Shown: piece by piece, positions 22,936 to 35,695 of the stretch
Position numbering within the stretch: position 1 is the stretch's first letter
Layout: the number at the start of each line of letters is the position of its first letter
Origin: Quercus robur
Taxonomy: Eukaryota > Streptophyta > Magnoliopsida > Fagales > Fagaceae
Direction of reading: 5' to 3'
Assembly (NCBI RefSeq): GCF_932294415.1
Contig: NC_065537.1
Span: 62,572,290 to 62,636,289 of the forward strand
DNA length: 64,000 nucleotides
The notes under the pieces: model-generated
Database searches by the model: none
Told to the model about the DNA's origin: nothing
Seen by the model: only the letters and a program-made list of their open reading frames with translations
Made by a program: the position numbers and the translations under genes

Positions 22936-23527
22936 CAGGGGTGGCTTGATGCATTTGGGGGCCTAAGGCGAAAATTGATCATCTTATTTAAATGCAAAAT
23001 TACTACTAATTAACATGAACTAAATAGAATTTTTTTTTTTTGAATTTTTAAGACAAAAAAAATTTGACAAAATTTTTCATATTTGTTGATGTGGTAGATT
23101 GATAGTGGTAAGTAAAACAGTGGTGTTAGTGGTAGATTTAGATGAAAACTAGTAAAAGTTTGTTAATTAAACTCTTATTATTATTCTTTTTTTTTTAGAA
23201 GTGCAACATTCACAATATTTTTTACAACAAATCCTAGATTTTAAACTGTTTTTTGTTTTTTATTTGAAAATATCACTATAATTATTTTTTTGCCATCAAC
23301 AATAGGCTGTAATAACTTGCTACTTAGCATTAGTTGTACAAGTGTTGTGAAAAATATTGTGGACGACGTTGCATTTTTCTCTATTTTTTTATTTTTTTTT
23401 CATCTAATAAAAAAATTTATTTTATTTATTGATTATAAATAATCCTATTGGTTAAAATTTAGGGGCCTTTTTTTTACTTGGGGCCTTAGGCGGTTGCATT
23501 TTTTGCTCCACCATAGAGCCGGCCCTG
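22936..23527. mobile_element. hAT-type MITE nested in the Harbinger-type element
   Basis: The termini are CAGGGGTGGC and GCCGGCCCTG, with a perfect 8-bp target duplication CAAAGATG at 22928-22935 and 23528-23535. Subterminal GGGGCCTNAGGCG words face each other. 592 bp, no coding content. Confidence 0.92.
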
Positions 23528-23851
23528 CAAAGATGGGTCGGCGAGGGGCTTGGGGCTTTGGCTGATGGCAAGTGGAGGAAGAAAGATAGGTCAGCATCTG
23601 AGCAGGGGAATTGGGCCTGCGAGGAGTGGAGGAAGAAAGAAAAAAAAAATAAAAGGGAGAAGAGAAGGGCGGTGGCTTGGGTCGGTGGCAAGTGGAGGAA
23701 GAGGTGGGTCGAAGTTGGGTAGGTTGGCAGCTGGGCAGGTGAGATGGGTCAATGAGGTGGAGGAAGACAAAAAAAAATATCTAAGGAGAGAAGGTGAGAA
23801 AAGTGAAGACTGATGAAAAGGGAGAGGAGGAGCTATAGTGGAGAAGCTAAT

Positions 23852-23882
<31 letters not shown>

Positions 23883-24038
23883 GTTTAACATCTGAGCTAC
23901 AGTGCATGCACTGCCAAAGATGGTTGTACACTCTAGTTCAACAACCAAAAATTTTATCTTTTCCAACATTGATGCAGCTCATTTTTGTTATATTTGGTTG
24001 TTAACTTTAGCAATTTGGCACCATCAATACTAATACTC

Positions 24039-25252
24039 TTAGTCCCATGTTAATGTGGTATATTGTGAAATAATTTACTCCCCTTGACTTATTTGTAGAG
24101 AATAATTGTACCAATGAGGCGTGAATGAGTTTGGCTTGTATTTTGTGTTGAGATTTACCTCCCCCAAATTAATATTCTATATGTAGTATTTTTATAATAT
24201 AAAAAATTTGTAGTGTCTCATAAAATATTGATAGATTATAAAAATTTTATAAAAGCTCCACTTTATTGTTTTTTTGTGAAAATAATTTTGTGATAATTCT
24301 TTAGTGATTCTTATACAATTAAATTTAAGGCATGTGGCTAAGGAAAATATATTTTCAAATTCAAAATTAAATACCAATTTGGTTTGAGTAAAAAATGTTG
24401 TCTAAGGAGTTTAGGCTTTGTTAACTCAAGCTCAATAGTGCACTTTTCAAACTATATCTTCAATATGCTTAGTTTTTATAATTTTCTTGAATACTCTTTT
24501 TTGTTCAATTTATTGTTATTTTTAAATATATTTTATTGAACTTTAGGATAATGTGCAAAGTCGCATGAGATATCAATTGAAAATAAAATTGAGTTTTTTG
24601 AGAGTCTAATTAAATTGGAATGATAGTTTTCTATTGTTATTTGTATGTCAAATAATTGTTATATATTCTTAGCAATTAGTGTATTACATAAGTTTTTTAT
24701 TATTGATTATGAATGGTAAATGAAATTACTTCTTTCTAAATAAAATTTCAAAATGCTTAAGAGGTTAAAAGTTTCATTAAAGCAAAAGTAATCTCAAAGC
24801 ACATCAATAAAGTTAAGAATATGTTACAAATACTATATAAACTCTCAATTTAAATTCAATTCTTTATATAACACTTAAAGATCTTTCAATTACTCAATAA
24901 TACTTAATCAATTTTATAAGAAAAATAGTACATAAGCCAAGCTTATGATGTTAGAAAATACATAAAGAAATTAAATTAGGAATTTCTCTATAATTTTAAC
25001 TTAATTACCTCTCACAAAATAAATATATATAAAAAAATCACTTACATTTTTAATCGAAATAACAAACGTATGCATACCTCTGCATGTTTATTTGTGTTTG
25101 AGTTTTAGACAATTTTATTTTGGTCCTAAAATTTGTCCAAAAATAAGATGTGGAGAGGAGAGAAAATTTAATTGATTCTACTTTACACTGCAAGACGAAA
25201 GCTTGCCACATCAGTAGGTGACATAAGCGTTATGACGAAAAGGATCAACATT
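24039..25252. repeat. Duplicated spacer (partner 39568-41456), keeps an empty site
   Basis: Non-coding block matching 28195-28243 joined to 39568-41456. The words CCCTTGACTTA (ending 24091) and TTTGTAGAGAATAATTG (from 24092) are adjacent here but are 11.3 kb apart in the partner. TAGCAATTAGTGTATTAC near 24670 is the unoccupied form of the Tourist-like insertion at 40326-40852. Confidence 0.85.
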
Positions 25253-26665
25253 TTCTTTTTCGGTGGGTTTGTACCTACGTGTTACAATTATTTGACGCTC
25301 ACATGTGATAAAGGAAAATTCATACTTTTTATATTGTAGATTAAAAAAATGTTTACAATAATATTATATATTTTTTGCAAATATGTATAATGTTGGACAT
25401 ATTTGTTTAATCTATATATATGTCAACTATCAACAAAAGCATAGATTCTTCTCTTAAAAAACAAACTAAAGCATAGATGTGCATCATAACGTGACGACAT
25501 AAAAAAGGAGTGTAAATTTTCCAATTGGAAAGCACTTCCTCTATTTTGGATAGTGAAATTCTTTTCAACATTCACATTCAAATGTCCAATTGGCATGCTC
25601 CAAATAAAAGATAGCATGTGATGGGCCATGCTAGTTAGAATGGATCTGTCTAGCACCAATAATTCAAAATAAGATTTGATATAGAATTCAAAATCAATTA
25701 GCACCGTCAAGTAAAAAATGTTTGGCCTATAGCATCAATAATTCAAAACAAAACTTTGTTAACTATCAAATTGAACCTACAAAAAATAAAAGGAAACGAT
25801 CACACTTTTCAAATAGAAATAGTAATGAATCAAGATGTGATATAGACCCGAATTCTACATATTTTTATTAAGAAAATCTATAGACACAATTTTTGTATCA
25901 TAACTTTTTTAATAATCTTATAATGTGTGATTATGATTAATAAGAAAAAAAAATGATGATTACATATAAAAGTGATAGTTCACCGATCACAATTGCACAT
26001 ATCATTAATTATGACAAATTCGATTGTCTTTTTGGGAACTAAATCTGAAACTCAATGTTGACCCAAAGGAGAGTATTAGCTATCAGTGTACCACTTCCGC
26101 CTATAAGATAAACCTAGCAAAAAATTTGAGAAGCAAGACACTGTGTTGATATAACATTCATCTGTGCCCCATTGGTATGACATAAAACATAAATTATATA
26201 ATCTAATAAAAATATAAATTCATATATTGACAATAACAACAACCAAAAAAACGCAAATGCATAAAGTTTTACAATTTTCTTCTACGAGTATGTTACTTCC
26301 TTATCAAATCTTTCTCCATAATATTAGCAAAAAAATAAACAATAAACTATAAGTTCATTTGAAATATTAATATAAAGTATTAATTATTGTCGTTTAGTTG
26401 TTTTACTATTTTTATTTACTAACCACTAGTAGTTTAGTACATGCCCCACTGCTTAGTTGTAAAGACTAAAAATACACTACCTCATCCACCAGGCTCAAAC
26501 CATTACCTAACATAGTTTAATTTTTTATTTTTTATAATGTCTTGTTCATTTACTTTTAATGCCCACTAGTCTATTCCACTACCCCAATCCAATGCGATAG
26601 TCCCATCCACCCCCACTCAAGAGACGAGCTAATCAACACAATTACATACACTTACACAAGAGTAG
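25253..26665. other. AT-rich spacer, no gene seen
   Basis: A 95-codon minus-strand frame at 25423-25710 has no recognisable content. No repeat borders are seen. Confidence 0.55.
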
Positions 26666-26673
26666 AAAGATGA

Positions 26674-26847
26674 GGAGTAATGCTCAAGACACAACTTTTA
26701 TCACAACTTTTGTCACAACTTACTCATGTGGCAAATTGTGAGTGAGAATTTGTGAGCCCACCACTTTTACTCCACCACTTACAACTTGCCACGCGAGCGC
26801 AAGTTGTGCCAAAAGTTGTGGTGTAAGTTATGTCCCTAGCATTACTC
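26674..26847. mobile_element. hAT-type MITE, GGAGTAATGCT ends
   Basis: The inverted ends are GAGTAATGCT and AGCATTACTC. The 8-bp target duplication is AAAGATGA (26666-26673 and 26848-26855). CACAACTTTT and AAAAGTTGTG subterminal words face each other. 174 bp. Confidence 0.85.
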
Positions 26848-26855
26848 AAAGATGA

Positions 26856-28243
26856 AAGCCTAAGAGTGTTTGTTTGGAGGTAAAATAAGGTGGATGGAAA
26901 ACTTTGGAAAGAAAATAGGAAGAAAATTTTTTTTGGTGTGTTTGGATGGGTGAGAAGAAAGGAAAATAAAAGGTGTGGTCCGGGTGTTTTCCCTCCAAGC
27001 CCACCAAAAATTCTCTCTCCAAAATAGAGAAAAAACTATGGAGAGAAGCTTACTAACAAGATTTGCTCAAAATACCATTCACATTCTTCTTTGCTAACTT
27101 TTTTTTTCTTTCTTTCTTTATTAATGTTCACGTTGTTTTAGGATTTTTTTTTCATCCCACTTGTTTGGTAAAAATTAGTGTGCATAATTCATAGGGGCCA
27201 CTAAATTTGACTCACAAAGCGTAAAGACAAACAAGTGGGCTATTAAATAATAGTCAGTGGACGAGTTCATGATCTTAACTAAGGAAAGCAAAAGTTATAA
27301 AGTACAACAAAAGAAATCTACTGTTTTCTAATAATTATGCACGCACTAATTGATCTAAAGAGGGAAGACTATTTAACCTTAATTTTTTAACTATACAGTT
27401 AAACAGCCACATTTTCAAACTATATACCAAAGTACTCCTGTTTTTTAATTCAATATTGCTGATTTTGAGTTTTGTTTGGATCTCGATATTAACAACGTCG
27501 AGTTCTACGCGTATTTTACTACTTAATTTTAAAAAAAAAAAATACACAGAATTTGACAATAGAAATGTTGAGTTTTACTTTAAAATACACATATGTCAAG
27601 TTCTAAAAGAGTAGTATTTTGCTAAAATAGTTTGAAAAAATAGTTATTTGGTTATATAGTTTAAAAATTAAGGTTATTTAGCCATTTTTTCCATCTAAAG
27701 GCATAAAGTACTTTATCACTACCATGATATATGTGATTATAAGTGATAAAGAAAAAATAATGAGTTTATCTGCACATGATAATTCATCAATTACAATTAT
27801 ACATATCATCAAATTATAGTAAAAATTGTGACAAATGGTGTGGTACACAAAAAACTTGTTTAAAGCATGCTCAATGGTGCATAGTATTGCGTACGTGATG
27901 CATGAAAATTATATTTTTTGTGCTCAATATTAATGGCGTACTGAAAGAGTCGTTGACAAACACAATCAAAAAAATTTTGAGATTATGTTGTACGGAAATT
28001 AGATAATCATTTTGGGTCTAATCTTTCTAATCAGTGCAATTCTCATCATATTTAGGGATCTTGCTTCCAAAATGACACTCGAGAAGGACCATTTGTTGGA
28101 GAAATTGGTCTTTTCACTTAGATCATTAGGAATCTGATTAGTAGGGGAATCGAGTTTGTTTGGGGGTCAAACATACATGCCTCCTTTAATTTAGTCCCAT
28201 GTGAAAGTGGTATATTGTGAAATAATTTATGTCCCTTGACTTA
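26856..28243. repeat. Spacer; from about 27165 duplicate of 13930-14116 plus 20697-21553
   Basis: No gene. 27165-27267 matches the left flank of the LINE and 27268-28190 matches its right flank, so this copy preserves the LINE's unoccupied target. 26870-27060 has short GTTTGG/TCTCTCTCC words of a possible MITE without clear borders. Confidence 0.75.
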
Positions 28244-28419
28244 TATATATATATAACCGAAATCCCTAAAACTTCCACAATTTTCCACATTAGCACAATA
28301 TTTAAATAAAATTATTTTTGTTTAGTCCAAACTTAACAAGGAGTGAAATAAAATTATTTTTGTTTAATCCAAACTTAACAACGAGTAAAATTTTATCTCT
28401 CTAACAAATCCAACTTAAA

Positions 28420-28453
28420 TAGGGACGGAACTACTCAAGGATTGAGGGGGGCC

Positions 28454-28486
<33 letters not shown>

Positions 28487-29007
28487 TTTACAAACTGACC
28501 CAAGAAATCCAACAAATAGATAACAAGAAAAATCTATTAAAAAAATTAAAAAAAATATCCAAATAATAAGAAATTTTTTTGGACAAATCATAAATCTGGT
28601 CTAAGCAAAAATAATAACAATAAATCAATTACAAATTCTAGCAAAAAAAAATCACAAAAACCCAATAACCTTTACCTAATTTCTCCCTCTCAATTGAGAG
28701 CTCTATGCCCCTCTCAAATGACTCCACCCTCATAGCCATAGAAACAACTCCTATGCCACATATTGATCGCTTCATCTACACATTAGTTAGACCTTGAAAA
28801 TATTAGGACGTGTCAATTAACTTGCACAACTCCTGATTATAAAATCCTATTATTAAATTTTATTTAAAGAAAAAAATAATTAATAATTAATAAATTAATG
28901 CTAATAATAAAACTTTGTCAACCTCTAATATTGATATTCCAATTTTTTAAAATCTTTGAACAAAGAACTTCGGCCCCCCCTAAGTTTGAATCCTGGTTCT
29001 GTCCCTG
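28420..29007. mobile_element. hAT-type MITE with C-run, in the Helitron-like element
   Basis: The ends are TAGGGACGGAAC and GTTCTGTCCCTG. The 8-bp target duplication is AACTTAAA (28412-28419 and 29008-29015). A G/C run follows the left end and CGGCCCCCCC precedes the right end. Same family as 42009-42645. Confidence 0.9.
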
Positions 29008-29373
29008 AACTTAAACTCAAACTCATCGTTATCATTATTTAAACAAAATTATTTTTGTTTAATCCAAACTTAACAAGGAGTGAAACTCTATCTCTCTAAC
29101 AAGTCCAACTTAAACTTAAACTCAAACTCAAACTTAAACCGAAACTTTTGACTTTTTGTTGATCTCTCCAAAACTTGTCATATCATTATTATTTTTTTAA
29201 AACAAAATTATTTAAATTTTCTACACCTCATTATAATTTATTTTATTTTTTAATTTCTTCAATTAGATTGAAAAAAGAATAACAACTTAATACAAACATA
29301 AATTGTATCAATCCAAAGTAGAGTTCTAAAGATCACAAAATTTCATTAAAAAAAAAAAATACACCAACTAACC

Positions 29374-29407
<34 letters not shown>

Positions 29408-29797
29408 TCTCCACTTAAAAGGAGTCCAAGTAAAAATCAAATACCTTAAAGTTCTTGAACTCTACGTTAATACCGTGTATATATTAAATGTTTTTTATTT
29501 TTTATTTTTTGAAGGGGCGATATATACAAACGGAGAATGTATGTAATCAGGTTTTTTACTAAAGATGTAATTAAAAACTGGATGCTACTTCGCAAACCAC
29601 TTTATTGAAACCCTAAGATTGAAAGGGTATGTTAGAAATACTGAATGAGTTGTATTGTATTTCACCAAATAAAAGAATATACATGAGTGCCTTTATCTAA
29701 AAGGCATATGAGTGTAGTACAATAATGTGTGCTATACAGGTAATCTAGTTGGGCCTAAAGCCCATAACACTATACACGTTAACAGCCCCCCTCAAAC

Positions 29798-32700
29798 TCA
29801 AGGTGAATGTGAGACCAACTTGAGGTTGTCAACCAAAGTATGAAGGCGTCCCTTAGGATGTGATTTAGTAAAGATATCTGCAAGTTGATCTTTAGAGTAG
29901 ACTGAGATCAGCTTGAGAGCACCATGGACAAGATGATAACGGATAAAATGACAATCGATCTCGATGTGTTTAGTTCGTTCATGGAAGACAACATTGTGAG
30001 CAATATGAATGGCACTCTGATTATCACAATAAAGAGGAGTATTAGAGGATGTAGACACACCTAAGTCTTTGAGAAGCCATCGTAGCCAAAGAAGCTCAGA
30101 TGTGGTATCAGTAAGGGCACGATATTCTACTTCAGTACTAGAGCAGGCCACATGAATATTTTTCTTGCTTCGCCAAGAAATCAAAGAAGAACCAAGAAGA
30201 AAGCAATAACCAATGGTGGACCTGCGATTAGTGGGATCTCCTGCCCAATCAGCATCAGAGAATGCACGGAGAATAAGAGGAGACTGAGCAGAGTAGAAAA
30301 TACCATGGAATAGAGTGCCCTTTAGGTATCGAAGAATGTGCAAAACAGCAGCATAGTGAGTCGATCGTGGAGCAGACAGGTACTGGCTCACCTGGTGAAC
30401 AGCATAGGAAATGTCTGGACAAGTGACAGTAAGATAAACGAGGCTACCAACCAAGCATCTGTAAAGAGAGGGATTAGACAATGGTTTACCCCCAGAGGGA
30501 GTCAGATGCGCATTAAGCTCAACTGGAGTGTCAACAGTCTTACTATCAGTGAGTCCAACTCGAGACAAGAGTTCAAAAGCATACTTGGCTTGAGTAATAT
30601 AAAGTTCATCTGTAGAATGAGTGATTTCAAGACCCAAGAAGTAGTTGAGATGTCCAAGATCTTTCATCTCAAACTGCTAACTGAGAAAATCCTTGAGTTC
30701 TTGAATGCCACTGAGGTCATCACCAGTTATGATCATATCATCCACATACAGGAGAAGTAAAATAGTGCATTTGTCAGTGCAACGAAGAAATAAGGCAAAA
30801 TCATAATGACTGGCCATGTAACTCAAGCGAGAGATGCTAGAACTAAATTTGGCAAACCAAGCTCGTGGAGCTTGTTTAAGGCCATAAAGTGCACGTCAAA
30901 GGTAACAAACCTTGTTTGAGTCAACAGAGAGACTAAGAGGAGGTTGCATATAAACTTCCTCACTTAAATCCCCATTAAGGAATGCATTTTTGACATTCAT
31001 TTGAAAAAGATCTCATTTACTGGCAGCAGCAACAGCTAAGAGGGCACGGACAGAAGAGATACGAGCAACTGGAGTAAAGATCTCTTCATAATCAATCTCA
31101 TACTCCTGTGTAAAACCTTTTGCAACAAGACGAGCTTTATAGTGCTCAATGGACCCATCAGAGCGAGTCTTAATCTTGTAGATCCACTTACAACCAACCA
31201 CAGATTTCCCGGGGGGGAGTGTCACCAAATCCCAAGTATGATTTTTAGATAATTCATCAAGTTCCTCTTTCATTGCAATCTGCCATAAAGGGTCAGTGGA
31301 AGCCTCACAATAGGTGTGAGGCTCATGTAGTGTAGCAAGGGCAGTGTAATAATGATAGTCAAGTAAATGTGTAGGAATAGATCTTACCCAAGTTGAGTGA
31401 CGAGGTAGAATGTCTTGTGCAAGATCTTCAGGCGAAGTAGGAGCAGGGGACCCAAGTTTAGGGTTGGGGTTGGGTAGCTCGTCTTCAACCTGTTCATCTT
31501 CCACCTGTTCATTAAAGGGTGAACTAGGAATGGATCAGTGATATCTGGTGGTTAGACAGAGAAGTCTACAGGAGAATCATGAGCAACTACAGGAGGATCA
31601 GGAGCAGCTACAGAAGGAATATGTGCCTCATCTAGAAAAAGATCTAAAACAGAGGAGGAAGATAAGAAGCACGGAAGTGAGAGAGCTCGACAAAGAGGCG
31701 ATGTTCCCAAAAGACAACATTGCGGGAAATACGAAGACAATGAGAGACAGGATCATAACACCGATACCCCTTTTGAGTTTCGCCATAGCCAAGAAAACAA
31801 CAAAACCTTGACCTAAGCTCAAGTTTGTTATGCTCATGTGGCTGAAGAAGAACGAAACAAGCAAAACCAAAGGAGCGAAGGTGGTGATAGTTTGAAGGTG
31901 ACCCAAAAAGGCGCTCATATGGAGTTTGATTTTGGATAACAGGACTCGGAATGCGATTAATAGCATGAACAGCCCAAAAAGGAGTAGGAACTTTAGCAGA
32001 GAGAAGGAGAACACGAACAGTGTCAAGAATATGATGAAGTTTCCATTCGGCTTTACCATTTTGCTGAGAGGTACCTGGACAAGTTAGTTGATGAATAGTA
32101 TCATAGGAATGCAAAACAACTTGGAAAGCATATTGAGTATGTTCAAGAGCATTATCAGATCGAAAAATCTTGATGCATTTGGAAAACTGAGTTTCAACCA
32201 TTTTTGCAAAATTAGAATATACTTGCAATAATTCAGAACGATATTTCATATTAAAAATCCAGCTATAACGAGAGTAATCATCAATAAAGACAACAAAATA
32301 TCGATACCCACCAATACTAAAGACAGAAGAAGGCCCCCAAACATCAAAATGAATAAGGTCAAAGATATCAGTGGATATTGATTCACTAGTATTGAAAGGC
32401 AAAGCTAGTTGTTTTCCTAATTGGCACGAAACACAATCAAAATTTTCTGTAGACACTGAACCTAACAAACCTTTAGAAGCCAATTATTGTACTCGAGAGG
32501 AAGATGCATGACCAAGGCGAGCATGCCAAAGTGCAAGGGAAGGAATTGAAGAAACTGTAACAGCTGTAGCAACAGAAACAGGAGCAACAAGTGGAAGATG
32601 AAGGTTGTCCACGGGAAACGTACGCCTAACTCTAGGACCGGTCCCAAGCTCTTGTCTCATCCTCAGATCATGTACAATACACTCAAAATAATCAAATATA

Positions 32701-33269
32701 ATACGATAACCCAACTCAGCTAATTGTCCCATAGAAAATAAATTGTAAGAAAGGTTAGGAACATTAAAGAACCCAAGAACCAAAAAGTTGGAGGTCGAAA
32801 CAGAACCTATATTATGACCAGACATTGTGGAACCATTTGCTGTGCAAATATTAAGAGGGTGTGGTGCATGTTTGAGTTCAGAAAATAAGGATGAGTGAGG
32901 TGTCATGTGATTGCAACAAGCAGAATCCATAAGCCAAGAGGAATGAGACATACCAGATAAAGCTAAGAGAGAAGAGGAATAAGATGCATTACCAACCATA
33001 CGAATGACATTGGCAATGTTGTTTTTAAGGTCATCTGTGGACATGGTGAAAGTGCGTTCTGAAGACTTAAACTGTGCAGAGACAGGAGCCATTGGTTGGA
33101 CACTCTCAGTGTTAGCAACAGTAGCAGCAGAAATTGAAACAACTGATGTGTTGCAATGATAGCAAGTCTCAATATTGTGGCCAAAATGTTTGCAAAAATT
33201 GCAAAAACATTTGCTAGATTGTCGGCGATGATTATTGCAACAAGAAGAAGACCTGTCCTTATTCTTCAT
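29798..33269 (-). pseudogene. copia gag-pol remains (fossil)
   Basis: Parts recognised, in order on the minus strand: CCHC knuckle (CNFCKHFGHNIETC) and protease-like WLMDSACCNHMT (32484-33269); GAG-pre-integrase HARLGHAS and integrase FDVWGPSSVFSIGGYRYFVV (31644-32500); reverse transcriptase GCKWIYKIKTRSDGSIEHYK (31013-31504); and the end of the reverse transcriptase with RNase H, MKDLGHLNYFLGLEI through YCDNQSAIHIAHN (29798-30667). This is the normal copia order. The element is broken and not expected to encode a working polyprotein. Confidence 0.9.
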
Positions 33270-34032
33270 TTAGAAGCAAAATATGCAAAAATGGACTACA
33301 AAAATGAAATCTACGCGAAAAACTGGGTAAGGAGCACCTGGACTGTAAAAAGTCAACTCTTTGAAAAAGTCAACGGTCAAACATAATCAAAGTCAACCGT
33401 CAAAGAAAAGTCAACGAATGACGTCAGCAGGCAGACTGGTGATGACGTAATCAAGTGACGTCAACTAGGGTTGACATGGCAGTTATGACGTCAACTATGA
33501 CATCAACAGGATACCGGCGGCATGTGTGGCACGTGGACGAAATTCGCTAAAGCTTATGGCAGCGCGTGAGGGCGCGTGGGCCGTCAGATGAAGCTGATTC
33601 TTTCCCGAAAATGCAGATTGGAGAAAGACGATTCTGATGGTGTCAGTGGCAACAAGATCAAAACTACCCTGGTGGCGCGTGAAGTGCGTGGAATAATTTG
33701 CTGAAACTTTAACCGGCACGTGGCGGCGCATTGATGTTCCGAGGTCGATTTTTCTGGCGGCTATGTGTAGAGCGATTGAAAATCTACACGGTGATATATC
33801 TTATGTCCTAATCGGTGGTCAGAGGTGACAGATCCAATGATGGCAGTGGTTTTGGTGGCGGAGGAGGAGCTTCTGGTGGTGGAGATTCAACCCTGAGGAC
33901 CTCTAATGGCGGCGAAGCTGTCGGGAGAGGGTAGTGAAAGGGTTTACTGACCACAGAAGTTGAGGCAGCGGAAAATACTAACAAAACAAGACGGCAAGAC
34001 ACAAGAAAATTATAGCAATGGCTCTGATACCA

Positions 34033-34355
34033 TGATAAATATTAGTATTGATACACCATGTTGAATATGCTTGTATAGATGCAGAAGTGAAAGTATAAAG
34101 TATAGAATATAGTAACACACGAGAGTTACGTGGTTTAGCCTAACGGCCTACATCCACTGATGAAACCTTAAAGGGCTACATCAATAATATATTAGAGTGT
34201 AGTACAAATCTTGTGTTACAATGAATTATAACATGTATATATATGGTAAACTAAACCTTAGACTAATAGACTTCTAGTATAAGTAGGAGACTTGGCTTGC
34301 ACACAAAGTAGAATTAGGCTTGGGCTTATGCTAATGGGCTAATATATTTTTAACA
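34033..34355 (-). repeat. LTR of a second copia family, internal to the 29630-34818 element
   Basis: 323 bp, TG...CA in minus orientation. A primer-binding site (TGGTATCAGAGCC, minus) lies on its low-coordinate side (34020-34032) and a polypurine tract on its high side (34356-34370). It is clearly related to the LTR at 59518-59862 (shared words include CCTAATTCTACTTTGTGTGC and AGAAGTCTATTAGTCTA), and not to the terminal LTRs of the element that contains it. Confidence 0.85.
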
Positions 34356-35485
34356 CCCCCTTTCAAACTCAAGATGGAAACTTGATGAAATCTTGAGATT
34401 TGATAAGGTTGAGAAGATCTCTTGAATGAAGTTTGACTCTATAACGGTAGTTTGAGGAAGGCAATGGTCTTGCAGTGTTGATGCGACTTCTAATGGTGGC
34501 TTGACTATACCTGAGAGTTTTGACGGCAGCAGTAGGAAGCCAAAGAAGATGAACGCAGCGAAAAAACACCGAGGAAGACAAAGATTGCTCTTAAATGTAC
34601 CGTAAGGACAGAAAACCATGGCCGCAGGAAGGTGACTCTGATACCATGATAGAAATACTGAATGAGTTGTATTGTATTTCACCAAATAAAAGAATATACA
34701 CGAGTGTCTTTATATAGGAGGCATATGAGTGTAGTACAAGTAAGAGTGTAGTACAATAATGTGTGTTATACAAGTAATCTAGTTGAGCCTAAAGCCCATA
34801 ACACTATACACGTTAACAGGGTAAAAACAAACGAAATCAAAACCAACACTCAAACTTATCGTTATCATTTTTTAAACAAAATTATTTTTGTTTAATCCAA
34901 ACTTAACAAGGAGTGAAACTCTATCTCTCTAACAAGTCCAACTTAAACTCAAACTCAAACTTAAACAGAAACTTTTGATTTTTTGTTGACCTCTCCGGAA
35001 CTTGCCACATCATTATTATTTTTTTAAAATAAAATTATTTAAATTTTTTACACCTCATTATAATTTATTTTATTTTTTAATTTCTTCAATTAGATTGAAA
35101 AAAAAAATAACAACTTAAAAATACAAACAAAAATTGTATCAATCCAAAGTAGAGGTCTAAAGATCACAAAATTTCATTAAAAAAGAAAAAAAAAATACAC
35201 TACTAACCGTGTATATATATACATTCTACACTTAAAAGGAGTCCAAGTAAAAATCAAATACCTTAAAGTTCTTGAACTCTATGTTAATACCATGTATATA
35301 TCAAACGTTTTTTATTTTTTATTTTTTGAAGGGGGAATATATACAAATGGAGATTAATGTATGTAATCAGGTTTTTTTTACTAAAGATGTAATTAAAAAT
35401 TGGATGCTACTTCGCAAACCACTTTATTGAAACCCTAAGATTGAAAGGGGTAAAACAAACGAAATCAAAACCAACACTCAAACTC

Positions 35486-35695
35486 AAGAAAACCATGGCC
35501 GCAGGAAGGTGACTCTGATTCCATGATAGAAATATTGAATGAGTTGTATTGTATTTCACCAAATAAAAGAATATACACGAGTGTCTTTATATATGAGGCA
35601 TATGAGTGTAGTACAAGTAAGAGTGTAGTACAATAATGTGTGCTATACAAGTAATCTAGTTGGGCCTAGAGCCCATAACACTATACATGTTAACA
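35486..35695 (-). repeat. Second copy of the copia 5' LTR, primer site and leader end, within the array
   Basis: 35524-35695 is a 172-bp LTR nearly identical to 34647-34818, including the 17-bp segment absent from the other terminal LTR. It is followed by the same GGGTAAAAACAAACGAAATC array flank. The adjoining 38 bp repeat the primer-binding region of the big element. It was copied together with its flank and is not an independent insertion. Confidence 0.88.

Larger units (their letters stand above)
21554..24038. mobile_element. PIF/Harbinger-type non-autonomous element with nested insertions
   Basis: The ends are GAGCATCAGCATTGGTGGTG and, in reverse complement, GAGTATTAGTATTGATGGTG, with TTA at 21551-21553 and 24039-24041. 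The duplicate block at 28180-28195 runs across this site without it. No transposase is seen. Inside lie a hAT MITE (22936-23527) and an insert of about 1.06 kb bounded by two copies of CACCTCACTTTACAAAACAC (21626-21645 and 22684-22703), which includes a gypsy fossil. A T run lies at about 23847-23881. Confidence 0.85.
29630..34818 (-). mobile_element. Ty1/copia element, broken, with a foreign LTR inside
   Basis: Complete insertion with target duplication GGGTA (29625-29629 and 34819-34823). Terminal LTRs are 29630-29784 (3' LTR) and 34647-34818 (5' LTR). They differ by a 17-bp segment and, by eye, by a few percent, so the insertion is moderately young. The polypurine tract lies next to 29785 and the primer-binding site (TGGTATCAGAGTCA on the minus strand) at 34633-34646. 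Coding parts from high to low coordinate: gag zinc knuckle and protease, integrase, reverse transcriptase, RNase H. The coding region is incomplete and broken in several places. An LTR of a second family (34033-34355), with its own primer-binding site and polypurine tract, lies between leader and gag. Confidence 0.92.
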
